Source of the DNA: Streptomyces sp. CB02056
GTDB lineage: Bacteria; Actinomycetota; Actinomycetes; Streptomycetales; Streptomycetaceae
Reading direction: 5' to 3'
Assembly: GCF_001905545.1 (NCBI RefSeq)
Contig: NZ_LIPD01000004.1
Span: forward strand, 350,610 to 414,609
DNA: 64,000 nucleotides
The notes beneath the pieces were generated by a model, which was given only the letters and a program-made list of their open reading frames with translations, ran no database searches and was not told the DNA's origin. Each line of letters opens with the position of its first letter. Position 1 is the stretch's first letter. Below are positions 37,842 to 47,813 of the stretch, piece after piece. The translations under genes and the position numbers were made by a program.

Positions 37842-39115
37842 CGGAAGAGAAGTTGAGCACCTTCACCGCCCCCAAGGGCACCTACGACCTGCTGCCCCCC
37901 AGCTCCGCGACCTTCCTGGCGATCCGCGAGCGCATCGCCGCGCCCGCCCGCCGGGCCGGTTACGGCTACGTCGAGACCCCGGTCTTCGAGGACGTGAAGC
38001 TGTTCTCCCGCGGCGTCGGCGAGTCCACCGACATCGTCTCCAAGGAGATGTACACCCTCACCACCAAGGGCGGCGACGAGCTCGCGCTGCGCCCCGAGGG
38101 CACCGCCTCGGTGCTGCGCGCCGCGCTCCAGGCCAACCTCCACAAGCAGGGCAACCTGCCGGTCAAGCTCTGGTACTCGGGCTCGTACTACCGCTACGAG
38201 CGCGCCCAGAAGGGCCGCTACCGCCAGTTCTCCCAGGTCGGCGCCGAGGCGATCGGGGCCGAGGACCCGGCGCTGGACGCCGAGCTGATCATCCTGGCCG
38301 ACGACGCGTTCCGCTCGCTGGGGCTGAGCGACTACTCGCTGCTGCTCAACAGCCTCGGCGACAAGCAGTGCCGCCCGGTCTACCGTGCCGCGCTGATCGA
38401 CTTCCTCTCCGGCCTGGACCTGGACGAGGAGACCCGCCGCCGCGCCGAGATCAACCCGCTGCGCGTCCTCGACGACAAGCGCGAGTCGGTGCAGGCCCAG
38501 CTGGTCGGCGCCCCGATGCTGCGCGACTACCTGTGCGAGGCCTGCAAGGCGTACGACGAGAAGGTCCGCGAGCTGCTCACCGCGGCGGGCGTGGCCTTCG
38601 TGGACGACCCCAAGCTGGTGCGCGGCCTGGACTACTACACCCGCACCACCTTCGAGTTCGTGCACAACGGCCTCGGCGCCCAGTCCGCGATCGGCGGCGG
38701 CGGCCGCTACGACGGCCTGTCCGAGATGATCGGCGGCCCGGCGCTGCCGTCCGTCGGCTGGGCGCTCGGCGTGGACCGCACCTACCTCGCACTGGAGGCC
38801 GAGGGCGTCGCCCTCGACCTGCCGGCGGCCACCTCCGTCTACGCCGTCGCGCTCGGCGAGGAGGCCAAGAACACCCTGTTCGCCAAGGTGGTCGAGCTGC
38901 GCCGGGCCGGCGTGGCCACCGACCTCGCCTTCGGCGTCAAGAGCATCAAGAACGCCATGAAGTCCGCCGACCGGTCCGGCGCCCGCTTCGCCCTGATCGC
39001 CGGGGACCGGGACCTCGCCGAGGGCGTCGTCCAGCTCAAGGACATGAGCACCGGCGAGCAGACCCCCGTCGCCCTCGACGCACTCGTCACCACCCTGAAG
39101 GAGAAGCAGCTGTGA
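37838..39115 (+). CDS. hisS: Histidyl-tRNA synthetase
   Basis: The 425-aa class II synthetase has motif 2 ([18 protein letters not shown], about residues 118-135), the histidine-A loop [15 protein letters not shown] (about 263-277) and motif 3 [13 protein letters not shown]. It charges tRNA-His. GTG at 37838 overlaps the previous stop; TTG at 37853 is an alternative that gives the N-terminus [12 protein letters not shown] seen in relatives and has GGAAG nearby. aspS starts within its stop codon. Confidence 0.95.
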   Translation: MTEEKLSTFTAPKGTYDLLPPSSATFLAIRERIAAPARRAGYGYVETPVFEDVKLFSRGVGESTDIVSKEMYTLTTKGGDELALRPEGTASVLRAALQANLHKQGNLPVKLWYSGSYYRYERAQKGRYRQFSQVGAEAIGAEDPALDAELIILADDAFRSLGLSDYSLLLNSLGDKQCRPVYRAALIDFLSGLDLDEETRRRAEINPLRVLDDKRESVQAQLVGAPMLRDYLCEACKAYDEKVRELLTAAGVAFVDDPKLVRGLDYYTRTTFEFVHNGLGAQSAIGGGGRYDGLSEMIGGPALPSVGWALGVDRTYLALEAEGVALDLPAATSVYAVALGEEAKNTLFAKVVELRRAGVATDLAFGVKSIKNAMKSADRSGARFALIAGDRDLAEGVVQLKDMSTGEQTPVALDALVTTLKEKQL

Positions 39116-40902
39116 TCCGCACGCACGACGCGGGCACGCTCCGCCCGGAGCACGCAGGCACCACCGTCACCCTGGCCGGCTGGGTCGCCCGCCGCCGCGA
39201 CCACGGCGGCGTCGCCTTCATCGACCTGCGCGACGCCTCCGGCACCGTGCAGATCGTGGTCCGCGACCTCGACTCGGTACACGGCCTGCGCGCCGAGTAC
39301 TGCGTCAAGGTCGTCGGCGACGTCCGGGTCCGCCCCGAGGGCAACGAGAACCCCGACATCCCGACCGGCGCCGTCGAGGTCGTCGTCAGCGCGATCGAGG
39401 TGCTCTCCGAGGCCGCCCCGCTGCCCTTCCCGGTCGCCGAGTACGAGCCGGGCACGGTCAACGAGGAGGTCCGGCTGCGCTACCGCTACCTGGACCTGCG
39501 CCGCGAGGGCCCGGCCAAGGGCCTGCGCCTGCGCTCCAAGGTCAACAACATCATCCGCCGGGTGATGGAGGAGAACGACTACCTCGACATCGAGACGCCG
39601 TACCTCACCCGCTCCACCCCCGAGGGCGCCCGCGACTTCCTCGTCCCGGTCCGCCTCCAGCCCGGCCACTGGTACGCCCTGCCGCAGTCGCCCCAGCTGT
39701 TCAAGCAGCTGCTGATGGTGGCCGGCATGGAGCGCTACTACCAGATCGCCCGCTGCTTCCGCGACGAGGACTTCCGCGCCGACCGGCAGCCGGAGTTCAC
39801 CCAGCTGGACATCGAGGCCTCGTTCGTCGACCAGGAGGACGTCCTGGCCCTCGGCGAGAAGATCGTCGGCTCCGTCTGGCGCGAGGTGCACGGGTACGAG
39901 ATCCCGAACCCGCTGCCCCGGATGACCTACGCGGACGCCATGGGCCGCTACGGCTCGGACAAGCCGGACGTCCGCTTCGGCCAGGAACTCACCGACCTGA
40001 CCGAGTACTTCAAGGGCACCGAGTTCCGCGTCTTCCAGGCCCCGTACGTCGGCGCCGTGGTCATGCCCGGCGGCGCCTCGCAGCCGCGCAAGCAGCTGGA
40101 CGCCTGGCAGGACTGGGCCAAGGCGCGCGGCGCCAAGGGCCTGGCCTACGTGCTCATCGACGCCGAGACCGGCGAGCTGCGCGGCCCGGTCGCCAAGAAC
40201 CTCTCCGCGGAGCACCTGGCCGGCCTCGCCGCCGCCGCGGGCGCCAAGAACGGCGACGCGGTCTTCTTCGCGGCCGGCAAGGAGCGCGCCTCCCAGGAGC
40301 TGCTCGGCGCCGCCCGTCTGGAGATCGGCCGCCGCTGCGAGCTGATCGACGAGTCCCAGTGGGCCTTCCTCTGGGTCGTCGACTTCCCGATGTTCGAGCC
40401 GATCGAGGACGACAAGGGCCAGTTCCAGGGCTGGCACGCGGTGCACCACCCGTTCACCGCCCCGACCGCGGAGTCGCTGGCCACCTTCGACACCGACCCG
40501 GGCTCGGCGCTCTCCAACGCCTACGACCTGGTCCTCAACGGCTCGGAGCTGGGCGGCGGTTCGATCCGTATCCACCAGCGCGACGTGCAGAAGCGGGCGT
40601 TCGACGCGATCGGCCTCTCCGAGGAGGAGGCGGCCTCGCAGTTCGGCTTCCTGCTGGACGCGTTCAACTACGGCCCGCCGCCGCACGGCGGTGTCGCCTT
40701 CGGCCTGGACCGCATCGTCACCCTGCTGGGCGGGTACGACACCATCCGGGACGTCATCGCCTTCCCGAAGACGTCCACCGGCGGCGACCCGCTGACCGGC
40801 GCCCCGACCCCGATCACCCCGGCGCAGCGCCGCGAGGCCGGCGTGGACGCCAAGCCGAAGGTCCGCGAGGACGCCAAGGGCGAGGCCCAGCCCCAGTCCT
40901 GA
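39112..40902 (+). CDS. aspS: Aspartyl-tRNA synthetase
   Basis: The 596-aa bacterial-type synthetase has the N-terminal anticodon-binding OB fold, motif 2 [20 protein letters not shown] (about residues 218-237), the GAD insertion domain (about 280-420) and motif 3 [13 protein letters not shown] (about 527-539). Whether it is discriminating or also charges tRNA-Asn cannot be decided from motifs alone. GTG start overlaps the hisS stop (GTGA) with AAGGAG upstream, so both are made from one mRNA. Confidence 0.96.
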   Translation: MIRTHDAGTLRPEHAGTTVTLAGWVARRRDHGGVAFIDLRDASGTVQIVVRDLDSVHGLRAEYCVKVVGDVRVRPEGNENPDIPTGAVEVVVSAIEVLSEAAPLPFPVAEYEPGTVNEEVRLRYRYLDLRREGPAKGLRLRSKVNNIIRRVMEENDYLDIETPYLTRSTPEGARDFLVPVRLQPGHWYALPQSPQLFKQLLMVAGMERYYQIARCFRDEDFRADRQPEFTQLDIEASFVDQEDVLALGEKIVGSVWREVHGYEIPNPLPRMTYADAMGRYGSDKPDVRFGQELTDLTEYFKGTEFRVFQAPYVGAVVMPGGASQPRKQLDAWQDWAKARGAKGLAYVLIDAETGELRGPVAKNLSAEHLAGLAAAAGAKNGDAVFFAAGKERASQELLGAARLEIGRRCELIDESQWAFLWVVDFPMFEPIEDDKGQFQGWHAVHHPFTAPTAESLATFDTDPGSALSNAYDLVLNGSELGGGSIRIHQRDVQKRAFDAIGLSEEEAASQFGFLLDAFNYGPPPHGGVAFGLDRIVTLLGGYDTIRDVIAFPKTSTGGDPLTGAPTPITPAQRREAGVDAKPKVREDAKGEAQPQS

Positions 40903-40928
40903 CACCGCGTCATCCGCTAACCTGCAAC

Positions 40929-40960
40929 GGCCCCGGACGGCTCACCCGCCGTCCGGGGCC
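40929..40960 (+). terminator. Terminator of the hisS-aspS unit
   Basis: A 13-bp perfect stem (40929-40941 with 40948-40960, GGCCCCGGACGGC type) with a 6-base loop, 26 bases after the aspS stop. Confidence 0.7.
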
Positions 40961-40997
40961 GGTCCACAACGGTGTGTGACACAGGGAGGGTTGACTC

Positions 40998-41504
40998 TTG
41001 CAGGTGACCACAAGAATCGAATGTCCGGAGGACGCCCCGGCGACCAGACGCGTCCACATGGCCGCGTTCCCCGGCCCGGACGAGGCGGACCTGGTGGACG
41101 CGCTGCGCCGCGATCCCGCCTGGCTGCCCGGGCTGTCCGTGGTGGCGGTCGACGGGACCGGGCTGGTGATCGGCCACGCGCTGCTCACCCGGCTGCTCGT
41201 CGGCGACGGCAAGGCGCTGGCGCTCGGGCCGGTCGCGGTGGCGCCCGAGTGGCAGCGCCGGGGCGTCGGCGAGCTGGTCGTCCGGGCCGCGCTGGCGGCG
41301 GCCGAGGACGCGGGCGAGAAGCTCGTGGTCGTCCTCGGCGACCCGGAGTACTACGCGCGGTTCGGCTTCGCGCCGGCCGGGCGGCACGAGGTGACCGGCC
41401 CGTTCGAGGTGCCGGAGGCGTACTTCCAGGTGCTGCCGCTGCCGTCGTACGACGGCACCCCGCGCGGGCTCTGCCGCTACCCCGAGCCCTTCGTCGCCGT
41501 CTGA
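40998..41504 (+). CDS. GNAT N-acetyltransferase (YhbS-like)
   Basis: The 168-aa protein has a single GNAT fold with the acetyl-CoA loop VAPEWQRRGVGELVVRAAL (about residues 79-97) and GDPEYYARFGFAPAG, typical of the YhbS branch. The substrate is unknown. TTG at 40998 with GGGAGG eight bases upstream is the best start; GTG at 41004 is possible. It appears to be monocistronic. Confidence 0.82.
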   Translation: MQVTTRIECPEDAPATRRVHMAAFPGPDEADLVDALRRDPAWLPGLSVVAVDGTGLVIGHALLTRLLVGDGKALALGPVAVAPEWQRRGVGELVVRAALAAAEDAGEKLVVVLGDPEYYARFGFAPAGRHEVTGPFEVPEAYFQVLPLPSYDGTPRGLCRYPEPFVAV

Positions 41505-41526
41505 CCTCTCCCGGCACCTCTCCCCA

Positions 41527-41549
41527 GGGCCGGTCCACGAGACCGGCCC
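41527..41549 (+). terminator. Weak hairpin after the GNAT gene
   Basis: A 9-bp stem (41527-41535 with 41541-41549) with loop CACGA, 22 bases past the stop; no T tract. Confidence 0.5.
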
Positions 41550-41596
41550 CGGTCGCCAAGGCCCCCCGCCGACCTGCGGAACCGGCCGTGGGCGCC

Positions 41597-41617
41597 TACG
41601 GTGAGTGCTGATCAGCA
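41597..41617 (+). promoter_or_regulatory. Candidate -10 and palindromic operator upstream of ppk2
   Basis: TACGGT (41597-41602) could be a -10 box, and the perfect 12-bp palindrome TGCTGATCAGCA covers 41606-41617, around the expected start of transcription and 24 bases before the GTG. The same 12 bases form the core of the palindrome at the HIT gene (13448-13459). Confidence 0.5.
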
Positions 41618-41641
41618 TTCAGCCGGACGGAGGAACCGAGG

Positions 41642-42460
41642 GTGGCCGAGCAGCAGCGGACCGGGAAACCGGCGCGACTGGCCAGGAAGCCGTACGAGCG
41701 GGAGCTGCGGCGCCTCCAGGAGGAGCTGGTGAAGCTCCAGGAGTGGGTGCGCGTCGAGGGCGCCCGGCTGGTGGTGGTCTTCGAGGGGCGCGACGCCGCG
41801 GGCAAGGGCGGGGCGATCAAGCGGGTGACGGAGTACCTCAACCCCCGCATCGCCCGGGTCGCGGCGCTGCCCACACCGACCGAGCGGCAGAAGACCCAGT
41901 GGTACTTCCAGCGGTACGTCGAGCACCTGCCGGCCGCAGGGGAGATCGTCCTGTTCGACCGCAGCTGGTACAACCGCGCGGGCGTCGAGCGGGTGATGGG
42001 CTTCTGCACCGACGAGGAGTACTGGCAGTTCCTGCACCAGTGCCCGACCTTCGAGCGGATGCTCACCGAGTCGGGCGTCCTGCTGCGCAAGTACTGGTTC
42101 TCGGTGAGCGACACCGAGCAGCAGCGGCGCTTCCGGGACCGGCTGGAGGACCCGATGAAGCGCTGGAAGCTCTCCCCGATGGACGTCGAGTCGATCACCC
42201 GCTGGGAGGACTACTCGCGGGCCAAGGACGAGATGTTCATCCACACCGACACCCCGGACTCGCCCTGGCACGTGGTGGAGAGCGACGACAAGCGCCGGGC
42301 CCGGATCAACATGATCGCCCACCTGCTGTCCACCGTGCCGTACCACGAGATCAGGGAGCCGCGGGTGCAGCTGCCGCCCCGCCCCGCCTCGCGCGGCTAC
42401 GAGCGGCCGCCGCGGGACCTCCAGAAGTACGTCCCGGACCACGCCGCCGGGCTGGAGTAG
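41642..42460 (+). CDS. ppk2: Polyphosphate kinase 2 family protein
   Basis: The 272-aa protein has Walker A GRDAAGKGGAIKRV (about residues 50-63) and Walker B LFDRSWYNRAGVERVMGF (about 105-122), with the lid region NPRIARVAAL. PPK2 enzymes transfer phosphate between polyphosphate and nucleotides, usually making GTP or ATP. A class I single-domain enzyme is indicated by length. GGAGG precedes the GTG. It is probably controlled through the palindrome just upstream. Confidence 0.92.
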   Translation: MAEQQRTGKPARLARKPYERELRRLQEELVKLQEWVRVEGARLVVVFEGRDAAGKGGAIKRVTEYLNPRIARVAALPTPTERQKTQWYFQRYVEHLPAAGEIVLFDRSWYNRAGVERVMGFCTDEEYWQFLHQCPTFERMLTESGVLLRKYWFSVSDTEQQRRFRDRLEDPMKRWKLSPMDVESITRWEDYSRAKDEMFIHTDTPDSPWHVVESDDKRRARINMIAHLLSTVPYHEIREPRVQLPPRPASRGYERPPRDLQKYVPDHAAGLE

Positions 42461-42504
42461 GACGGGCCCCGCGCAGCTCTTGGCGGGCTGTCCGAGCCCT
42501 CGCA

Positions 42505-42510
42505 TAGGCT
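42505..42510 (+). promoter_or_regulatory. Candidate -10 of a leaderless RarA/MgsA gene
   Basis: TAGGCT ends six bases before the GTG start, so transcription could begin on the start codon. TTGGCG at 42480-42485 is a possible -35 with 19 bases spacing. No ribosome site precedes the GTG, which agrees with a leaderless mRNA. Confidence 0.4.
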
Positions 42511-42516
42511 TCCGGT

Positions 42517-43959
42517 GTGGACGAACCGGACCTCTTCACCGCCGCCGCCGAGGAACGCCAGACCAGGGAGCCCGGCCGGGCGCCCCTGGCCGTACGGATG
42601 CGTCCGCGCACCCTGGACGAGGTGGCCGGGCAGCGGCAGCTGCTGAAGCCCGGCTCGCCGCTGCGCCGCCTGGTCGGGAGCTCGCGCGGCCCGGCGGCGA
42701 CCAGCTCGGTGATCCTCTGGGGCCCTCCCGGCACCGGCAAGACCACCCTGGCGCACGTGATCAGCCAGGCGGTCGAGGGCCGCTTCGTGGAGCTGTCCGC
42801 GATCACCGCCGGGGTCAAGGAGGTCCGGGCGGTGATCGACGGCGCCCGGCGGGCGGTCGGGATGTCCGGCCGGGAGACGGTGCTCTTCCTGGACGAGATC
42901 CACCGCTTCTCCAAGGCCCAGCAGGACTCGCTGCTGCCCGCCGTGGAGAACCGCTGGGTCACCCTGATCGCGGCGACGACCGAGAACCCGTACTTCTCGG
43001 TGATCTCCCCGCTGCTGTCCCGCTCGCTGCTGCTCACCCTGGAGTCGCTGACCGACGAGGACATCCGGGCGCTGCTGCGCCGCGCGGTGGCCGACGAGCG
43101 CGGGCTGGAGGGCGCGCTGGAGCTGACCGCGGAGGCCGAGGACCACCTGGTGCGCCTGGCCGGCGGGGACGCCCGGCGGGCGCTCACCACGCTGGAGGCG
43201 GCGGCCGGGGCGGCGCTGGAGAAGGGCGAGCCGAGCATCACGCTGGCCACCACCGAGACGGCGGTCAACCAGGCGGCGGTGCGCTACGACAAGGACGGCG
43301 ACCAGCACTACGACGTGGCGAGCGCGCTGATCAAGTCGATCCGCGGCAGCGACGTGGACGCCACCCTGCACTACCTGGCCCGGATGATCGAGGCGGGGGA
43401 GGACCCGCGGTTCATCGCCCGCCGGCTGATGATCTCGGCCAGCGAGGACGTCGGTCTGGCCGACCCGACGGCCCTGCAGACGGCGGTGGCGGCGGCCCAG
43501 GCGGTGGCCCTGATCGGCTTCCCGGAGGCCCGGATCATCCTCTCCCAGGCGGCCATCGCGCTGGCCCTGGCGCCCAAGTCCAACGCCGCCTACCTGGCGA
43601 TCGACGCGGCGCTGGCGGACGTCCGGCAGGGCCTGGCGGGCGCCGTCCCGTCCCACCTGCGGGACGCGCACTACGGCGGCGCGGGCAAGCTCGGCCACGG
43701 CAAGGGCTACCGCTACCCGCACGACCTGCCGGAGGGCATCGCCGCCCAGCAGTACGCGCCGGACGCGGTGCACGGCCGGGAGTACTACCAGCCGACCAGG
43801 CGCGGCGGCGAGGCGCGGTACGCGGAGGTCGTGGAGTGGACGCGCGGGCGGCTGCGCGGGGAGCGCAGGGTGGAGAAGAAGGCCGAGCAGAAGGCGGAGC
43901 AGAAGCCGCGGAAGGCGGCCGCGCCGGCCGAGGAGCAGCCCGGGGAAAAGGGCGAGTGA
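42517..43959 (+). CDS. Replication-associated recombination protein A (RarA/MgsA AAA+ ATPase)
   Basis: The 480-aa clamp-loader-like ATPase has Walker [13 protein letters not shown] (about residues 70-81), Walker [10 protein letters not shown] (about 124-132), sensor region TTENPYFSV and the C-terminal domain with [18 protein letters not shown] and GYRYPHD. The N-terminal [10 protein letters not shown] and the [11 protein letters not shown] segment are typical. It acts at stalled replication forks. The last ~35 residues are a Lys/Glu/Ala tail. Confidence 0.94.
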   Translation: MDEPDLFTAAAEERQTREPGRAPLAVRMRPRTLDEVAGQRQLLKPGSPLRRLVGSSRGPAATSSVILWGPPGTGKTTLAHVISQAVEGRFVELSAITAGVKEVRAVIDGARRAVGMSGRETVLFLDEIHRFSKAQQDSLLPAVENRWVTLIAATTENPYFSVISPLLSRSLLLTLESLTDEDIRALLRRAVADERGLEGALELTAEAEDHLVRLAGGDARRALTTLEAAAGAALEKGEPSITLATTETAVNQAAVRYDKDGDQHYDVASALIKSIRGSDVDATLHYLARMIEAGEDPRFIARRLMISASEDVGLADPTALQTAVAAAQAVALIGFPEARIILSQAAIALALAPKSNAAYLAIDAALADVRQGLAGAVPSHLRDAHYGGAGKLGHGKGYRYPHDLPEGIAAQQYAPDAVHGREYYQPTRRGGEARYAEVVEWTRGRLRGERRVEKKAEQKAEQKPRKAAAPAEEQPGEKGE

Positions 43960-43967
43960 TCCACCGG

Positions 43968-43973
43968 TATACT
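43968..43973 (+). promoter_or_regulatory. -10 element of rpsD
   Basis: TATACT stands in a GC-rich context nine bases after the preceding stop. The -35 is not evident. Transcription would begin near 43980, leaving a leader of about 290 bases before rpsD. Confidence 0.5.
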
Positions 43974-43979
43974 CGATCG

Positions 43980-44268
43980 GAGTGCCATGTCCCGGGACGG
44001 CGGCGGGGGAGACCCCACCGACCGGCCGCACCAGCGGGACACCGGCCGTAGGCCCCCTCGAGGGGCCCGCACCAGGAGCGTCGCGCACCGTTTCGGTGTC
44101 GCGGACGGGCCCGGATTCCGGGCCGGTCCGTGTGACCAGCACTTCCGTGCCCGGCTCCGGAGAGCGGCTGACCGCATCGCCTCGGCGATGGGTTGTCTCC
44201 GGGTCGCGAGATGCGACCTCCGTCAACACCTGGTGAAGCCGTATTCGTAAGCAAGGAAGGTTTGGTTC
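43980..44268 (+). promoter_or_regulatory. Long structured leader of rpsD, candidate S4 autoregulatory region
   Basis: No convincing gene lies in these ~290 bases. Strong hairpins are visible: GGCCCCCTCGAGGGGCC at 44051-44067 and a 13-bp stem with one mismatch at 44102-44130. The final part near the AAGGAAGG ribosome site is AT-richer and less folded. S4 represses its own mRNA by binding leader structures in other bacteria; the assignment here is inference. Confidence 0.45.
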
Positions 44269-44883
44269 ATGGCGAACCAGAAGCGTCCCAAGGTCAAGAT
44301 CGCGCGTGCGCTCGGCGTGCCGCTGACCCCGAAGTCCGTCAAGTACTTCGAGGCCCGCCCGTACCCGCCCGGCCAGCACGGCCGTGGCCGCAAGCAGAAC
44401 TCGGACTACAAGGTCCGTCTGCTCGAGAAGCAGCGTCTGCGCGCCCAGTACGACCTGAGCGAGAAGCAGATGGCGCGCGCGTTCGACCGCGCGAAGAAGG
44501 CCGAGGGCAAGACCGGTGAGGCGCTCGTCGCCGACCTGGAGACCCGTCTGGACTCCCTGGTCCTGCGTTCGGGCATCGCCCGCACCATCTACCAGGCCCG
44601 CCAGATGGTCGTCCACGGCCACATCGAGGTCAACGGCGGCAAGGTCAACAAGCCGTCGTTCCAGATGAAGCCGGGCTTCGTGGTCACCGTCCGCGAGCGC
44701 TCCAAGGAGAAGGTCCCCTTCCAGGTCGCCCGTGAGGGTGGCTACGCGGGTGAGGGCCAGACCCCGAAGTACCTCGAGGTCAACCTGAAGGCCCTGGCCT
44801 TCCGCCTGGACCGTGCGCCGCAGCGCAAGGAGGTCCCGGTGATCTGTGACGAGCAGCTGGTCGTCGAGTACTACTCGCGCTGA
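44269..44883 (+). CDS. rpsD: 30S ribosomal protein S4
   Basis: The 204-aa primary rRNA-binding protein has the RPYPPGQHGRGRKQNSDYK segment (about residues 30-48) and the S4 RNA-binding domain with RQMVVHGHIEVNGGKVNKPS (about 111-130). It lacks the N-terminal CxxC zinc cluster, so it is the zinc-free form usual in streptomycetes. AAGGAAGG precedes the ATG. It stands alone instead of in the alpha operon, as in other actinobacteria of this group. Confidence 0.97.
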   Translation: MANQKRPKVKIARALGVPLTPKSVKYFEARPYPPGQHGRGRKQNSDYKVRLLEKQRLRAQYDLSEKQMARAFDRAKKAEGKTGEALVADLETRLDSLVLRSGIARTIYQARQMVVHGHIEVNGGKVNKPSFQMKPGFVVTVRERSKEKVPFQVAREGGYAGEGQTPKYLEVNLKALAFRLDRAPQRKEVPVICDEQLVVEYYSR

Positions 44884-44911
44884 CCCGGTTCCGCTCTTCG
44901 CGACACCACGA

Positions 44912-44949
44912 GCGAGCCCCCGCCGCCTTTCGAGGCGACGGGGGCTCGC
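44912..44949 (+). terminator. Terminator of rpsD
   Basis: An 11-bp outer stem (44912-44922 with 44939-44949) plus an inner stem CGCCT/AGGCG, followed by CCCCTTTT. It is a clear intrinsic terminator, facing the TPR gene. Confidence 0.9.
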
Positions 44950-44986
44950 CCCTTTTCCGCTGTTCCCGCGGTTCCTCCCGCTGCCG

Positions 44987-45313
44987 TCAGATGCTCTCGC
45001 CGGCCATCGCGGCGGCCAGCCGCAGGTGCGGGCGGGCCTCCTCGGCGCGGCCCTGGCGCTCCAGGGTGCGGCCGAGCATCAGCCGGGCGTAGTCCTCGGC
45101 CGGGTCGGCCTCCAGGATCCGCAGCAGCTCGGCCTCGGCGCGCCGCAGCTGGGCCGAGTGGAAGTAGCTGCGGGCCAGCAGCATCCGGACCGAGAGGTTG
45201 GTCGGCTCCTCGGCCAGGACGCCTTCGAGCATGCGGGCCGCGTCGGTGTACGCCTTGGAATCGAAGTAGAACTTCGCCATGCGGTACTCGTTGGCGGCGT
45301 TGTGGACGGCCAT
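44987..45313 (-). CDS. Small tetratricopeptide (TPR) protein
   Basis: The 108-aa protein consists of about three TPR units (AKFYFDSKAYTDAARMLEGV, ARSYFHSAQLRRAEAELLRI and LGRTLERQGRAEEARPHL), enough for a small binding scaffold. The ATG at 45313 has GGAAGGAG upstream. The STAND ATPase gene ends 48 bases before it on the same strand, so the two may be cotranscribed. Partner proteins are unknown. Confidence 0.85.
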   Translation of the reverse strand: MAVHNAANEYRMAKFYFDSKAYTDAARMLEGVLAEEPTNLSVRMLLARSYFHSAQLRRAEAELLRILEADPAEDYARLMLGRTLERQGRAEEARPHLRLAAAMAGESI

Positions 45314-45361
45314 GGTGCTCCTTCCGAGCAGTTCCTTGCCTCCTCAAGCAATCGGCAAGTT

Positions 45362-47593
45362 TCAACTATTCCGCACCGCCGAGGGCGCCGGCGCGGGCGG
45401 CACCGCGCGGGGATCCGGCACCACCGGCTCCGCGCCCTCCGCCGTGCCCCCGCCGCCGAGCGCCCGGGCGACCGCCGCGTCCAGGTCCAGCAGGGTGCCG
45501 GCCTCGTAGCACTCCTCGTACTCCTGGGCGCTCAGCCCGGCCAGGGCCCGCTCCGCGCACTCCTGGTGCGGGCCGAAGAAGTTCCGCGAGCCCAGGAACG
45601 GGTTGCCGACCGCGCGCCAGATCCGGTGCGCGGCCCCCTGGAGCACCCGCGCCTCGCGCAGGTCGCCCGGCTCGCCCGGGCGGCTCGGCTCGGTCTCCAG
45701 CAGCGCCAGCAGGTCGATGCCCAGCACGATGCCGAGCAGGTCGCGGAAGAGGTGGTTCAGCCGCACGCACTCCCGGGCCAGCATCCGGGCGGGCTGGACG
45801 GCGCCGTCCAGCCAGTGCGAGTACGCCATCGCGTAGAGCACGTACCCGTAGGCCCACTGCTCGCCGTGCTCCTCGCACAGCTCGCGGGCCTGGCCGAACC
45901 AGAGCTCGCCGCTGTCCAGGTCGCCCTGGAACAGGTAGGCCAGGCCCAGCTCCAGCATGGCCATCACCACGTTGCTGTTGAGCTCGCCGATGGTCCGGTA
46001 GTGCCAGAGCGCCTCCTCGAACAGCTCGGCGGCCCGGTCGGGGTCGTCGCCGACCAGGGCGACGCAGCCCTGGCGGTGGACGGCGTGGGCCAGGGCCCGG
46101 TCGTCGCCGGTGTTCAGGGCCTGGCGGCGGCACTCCTCCAGCGCCGGGCGGGCGAAGCCGAGGTCGCCCTGGAGGGTGGCCGTGTAGCCGGTCACCCAGA
46201 GCGCCTTGGCCCGGGCCTCGGTGGGCTCGCGGTCCAGGGCGAGCGCCCGGTCCAGCCAGTGCCGGCCCTCGCCGAGGTGGCCGCAGCCGATCCAGTAGAA
46301 CCAGAGGGTGCCGGCCAGCAGCAGGGCGATCTGCTCCTCGCCGGGCTCGGCGAGGCAGAACTCCAGCGCCGCGCGGAGGTTGCCGTGGGCCAGCTGGGTG
46401 CGCTCGGCGGTCTCCGCCTGCCGGGGGCCGAACCACTCGACCTCGCCCCAGGTGGCGACGCCCAGGTACCAGTCCCGGTGGCGGCGCAGCAGCCGCGGCT
46501 CCTCGCCTGCGGCCCGCAGCCACTGGCCGCCGTACTCGCGCAGGGTGTCCAGCAGCCGGAAGCGCACGCCGAAGGCGCTGTCCTCGCGCAGCACCACGGA
46601 CTTGGCGACCAGCTCGTCGAGCAGGTCGAGCACCTCTTCGGCCTCGATGCCCTCGCCGGCGCAGACGTACTCGGCGGCCTCCAGGTCGAAACCGCCGGCG
46701 AAGACCGACAGGCGGGCCCAGAGTAAACGTTCCTGCACGGTGCAGAGCTCATGGCTCCAACCGATCGTCGTGCGCAGCGCCCGGTGCCGGGGCAGAGCAG
46801 TCCGGGAGCCGCCGGTGAGCAGCCGGAAGCGGTCGTCCAGCCGGGCGGTGACCTGCTCCACCGACAGCGCGCGCAGCCGGCCGGCGGCCAGCTCCACGGC
46901 CAGCGGGATGCCGTCCAGCCGGCGGCAGAGCAGCCCGACCGCCTCCGCGTTGTCCTCCGTCACCTCGAAGGACGGCAGCACCGCCCGGGCCCGGTCGGCG
47001 AACAGCCGCACCGCGTCCGGCAGCGCGCCCGACCGCGCCGGGCCGGCGGGCGCCGGGCCGACCGGCAGCGGCGCGAGGGTCAGCAGGTGCTCGCCCGAGG
47101 CCCGCAGCGCGGTGCGGCTGGTGGTCAGCAGCCGCAGCTCGGGCAGCGCCCGCAGCAGCGCGTCGGCCAGCTCGGCGCAGGCCTCCACCAGGTGCTCGCA
47201 GCCGTCCAGCACCAGCAGCAGGCGCCGGCCGTCCAGCCGGTCGGTCAGGACGTCCAGCGGCGGACGGGCGCCGCCGTCGGTGAGCCGCAGCGCCTCCAGG
47301 ACGGCGTGGCCGAGCAGCAGCCGGTCCTGTACGGGGGCCACGTCCACCAGCCAGGTGCCGTCCGGGAACGCGTCGGCCGCCCGGGCCGCCGCGCGCAGGG
47401 CCAGCCGGCTCTTGCCCACGCCGCCCGGCCCGGTGACCGTCACCAGCCGGGCCGTGGCCAGCAGGCCGGCCAGCTCGGCCAGCTCGCCCCGCCGCCCGAC
47501 GAAGCCGGTCAGCTCGGCCGGCAGCCGGCCGGGCTCCGGCTCGGGCGGCCCCGCCTCGGGCTCCCCGGGCTCCGCTCTCCAGTCCCCGGCCAA
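45362..47593 (-). CDS. STAND-type ATPase regulator with TPR-like repeats and a TTA codon
   Basis: The 743-aa protein starts with FVGRRGELAELAGLL and an NB-ARC/STAND ATPase: Walker A GPGGVGKSRLALRA (about residues 56-69), Walker B LLLVLDGCEHLV (about 124-135), TTSRTALR, GIPLAVELAAGRLRAL and the winged-helix linker. The rest is helical repeats. It resembles LuxR-family ATPases of streptomycetes, but no HTH domain is visible at either end, so it may act through a partner. Codon 290 (46724-46726) is TTA, which needs the bldA tRNA in streptomycetes. TTG at 47593 has GGGGAG upstream. Confidence 0.85.
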   Translation of the reverse strand: MAGDWRAEPGEPEAGPPEPEPGRLPAELTGFVGRRGELAELAGLLATARLVTVTGPGGVGKSRLALRAAARAADAFPDGTWLVDVAPVQDRLLLGHAVLEALRLTDGGARPPLDVLTDRLDGRRLLLVLDGCEHLVEACAELADALLRALPELRLLTTSRTALRASGEHLLTLAPLPVGPAPAGPARSGALPDAVRLFADRARAVLPSFEVTEDNAEAVGLLCRRLDGIPLAVELAAGRLRALSVEQVTARLDDRFRLLTGGSRTALPRHRALRTTIGWSHELCTVQERLLWARLSVFAGGFDLEAAEYVCAGEGIEAEEVLDLLDELVAKSVVLREDSAFGVRFRLLDTLREYGGQWLRAAGEEPRLLRRHRDWYLGVATWGEVEWFGPRQAETAERTQLAHGNLRAALEFCLAEPGEEQIALLLAGTLWFYWIGCGHLGEGRHWLDRALALDREPTEARAKALWVTGYTATLQGDLGFARPALEECRRQALNTGDDRALAHAVHRQGCVALVGDDPDRAAELFEEALWHYRTIGELNSNVVMAMLELGLAYLFQGDLDSGELWFGQARELCEEHGEQWAYGYVLYAMAYSHWLDGAVQPARMLARECVRLNHLFRDLLGIVLGIDLLALLETEPSRPGEPGDLREARVLQGAAHRIWRAVGNPFLGSRNFFGPHQECAERALAGLSAQEYEECYEAGTLLDLDAAVARALGGGGTAEGAEPVVPDPRAVPPAPAPSAVRNS

Positions 47594-47813
47594 GGGCTGC
47601 TCCCCGTGCTCCAGGCCGGACCGTCGCGGTCCGGACGTGCGTCGGGCCGTACGGGCGACGGCCTGCCAGGCAGAACGAGGTGACCGGCCGGTAGGTTACG
47701 CGCGCCGATCGCACACCCGACCGGATCGCCGGGGAGAGAACCCGGTCCGGAAACCGGGCGTCGGCGCGATAGGGTTCCCTCTGAAGAGCTGCAAGGCGAG
47801 GGAGCGCGCAAAG

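Noticed and set aside
43982..44236. Possible small gene in the rpsD leader
   Set aside because: Ser/Thr/Pro-rich, no ribosome site, crosses both hairpins; better explained as leader RNA.
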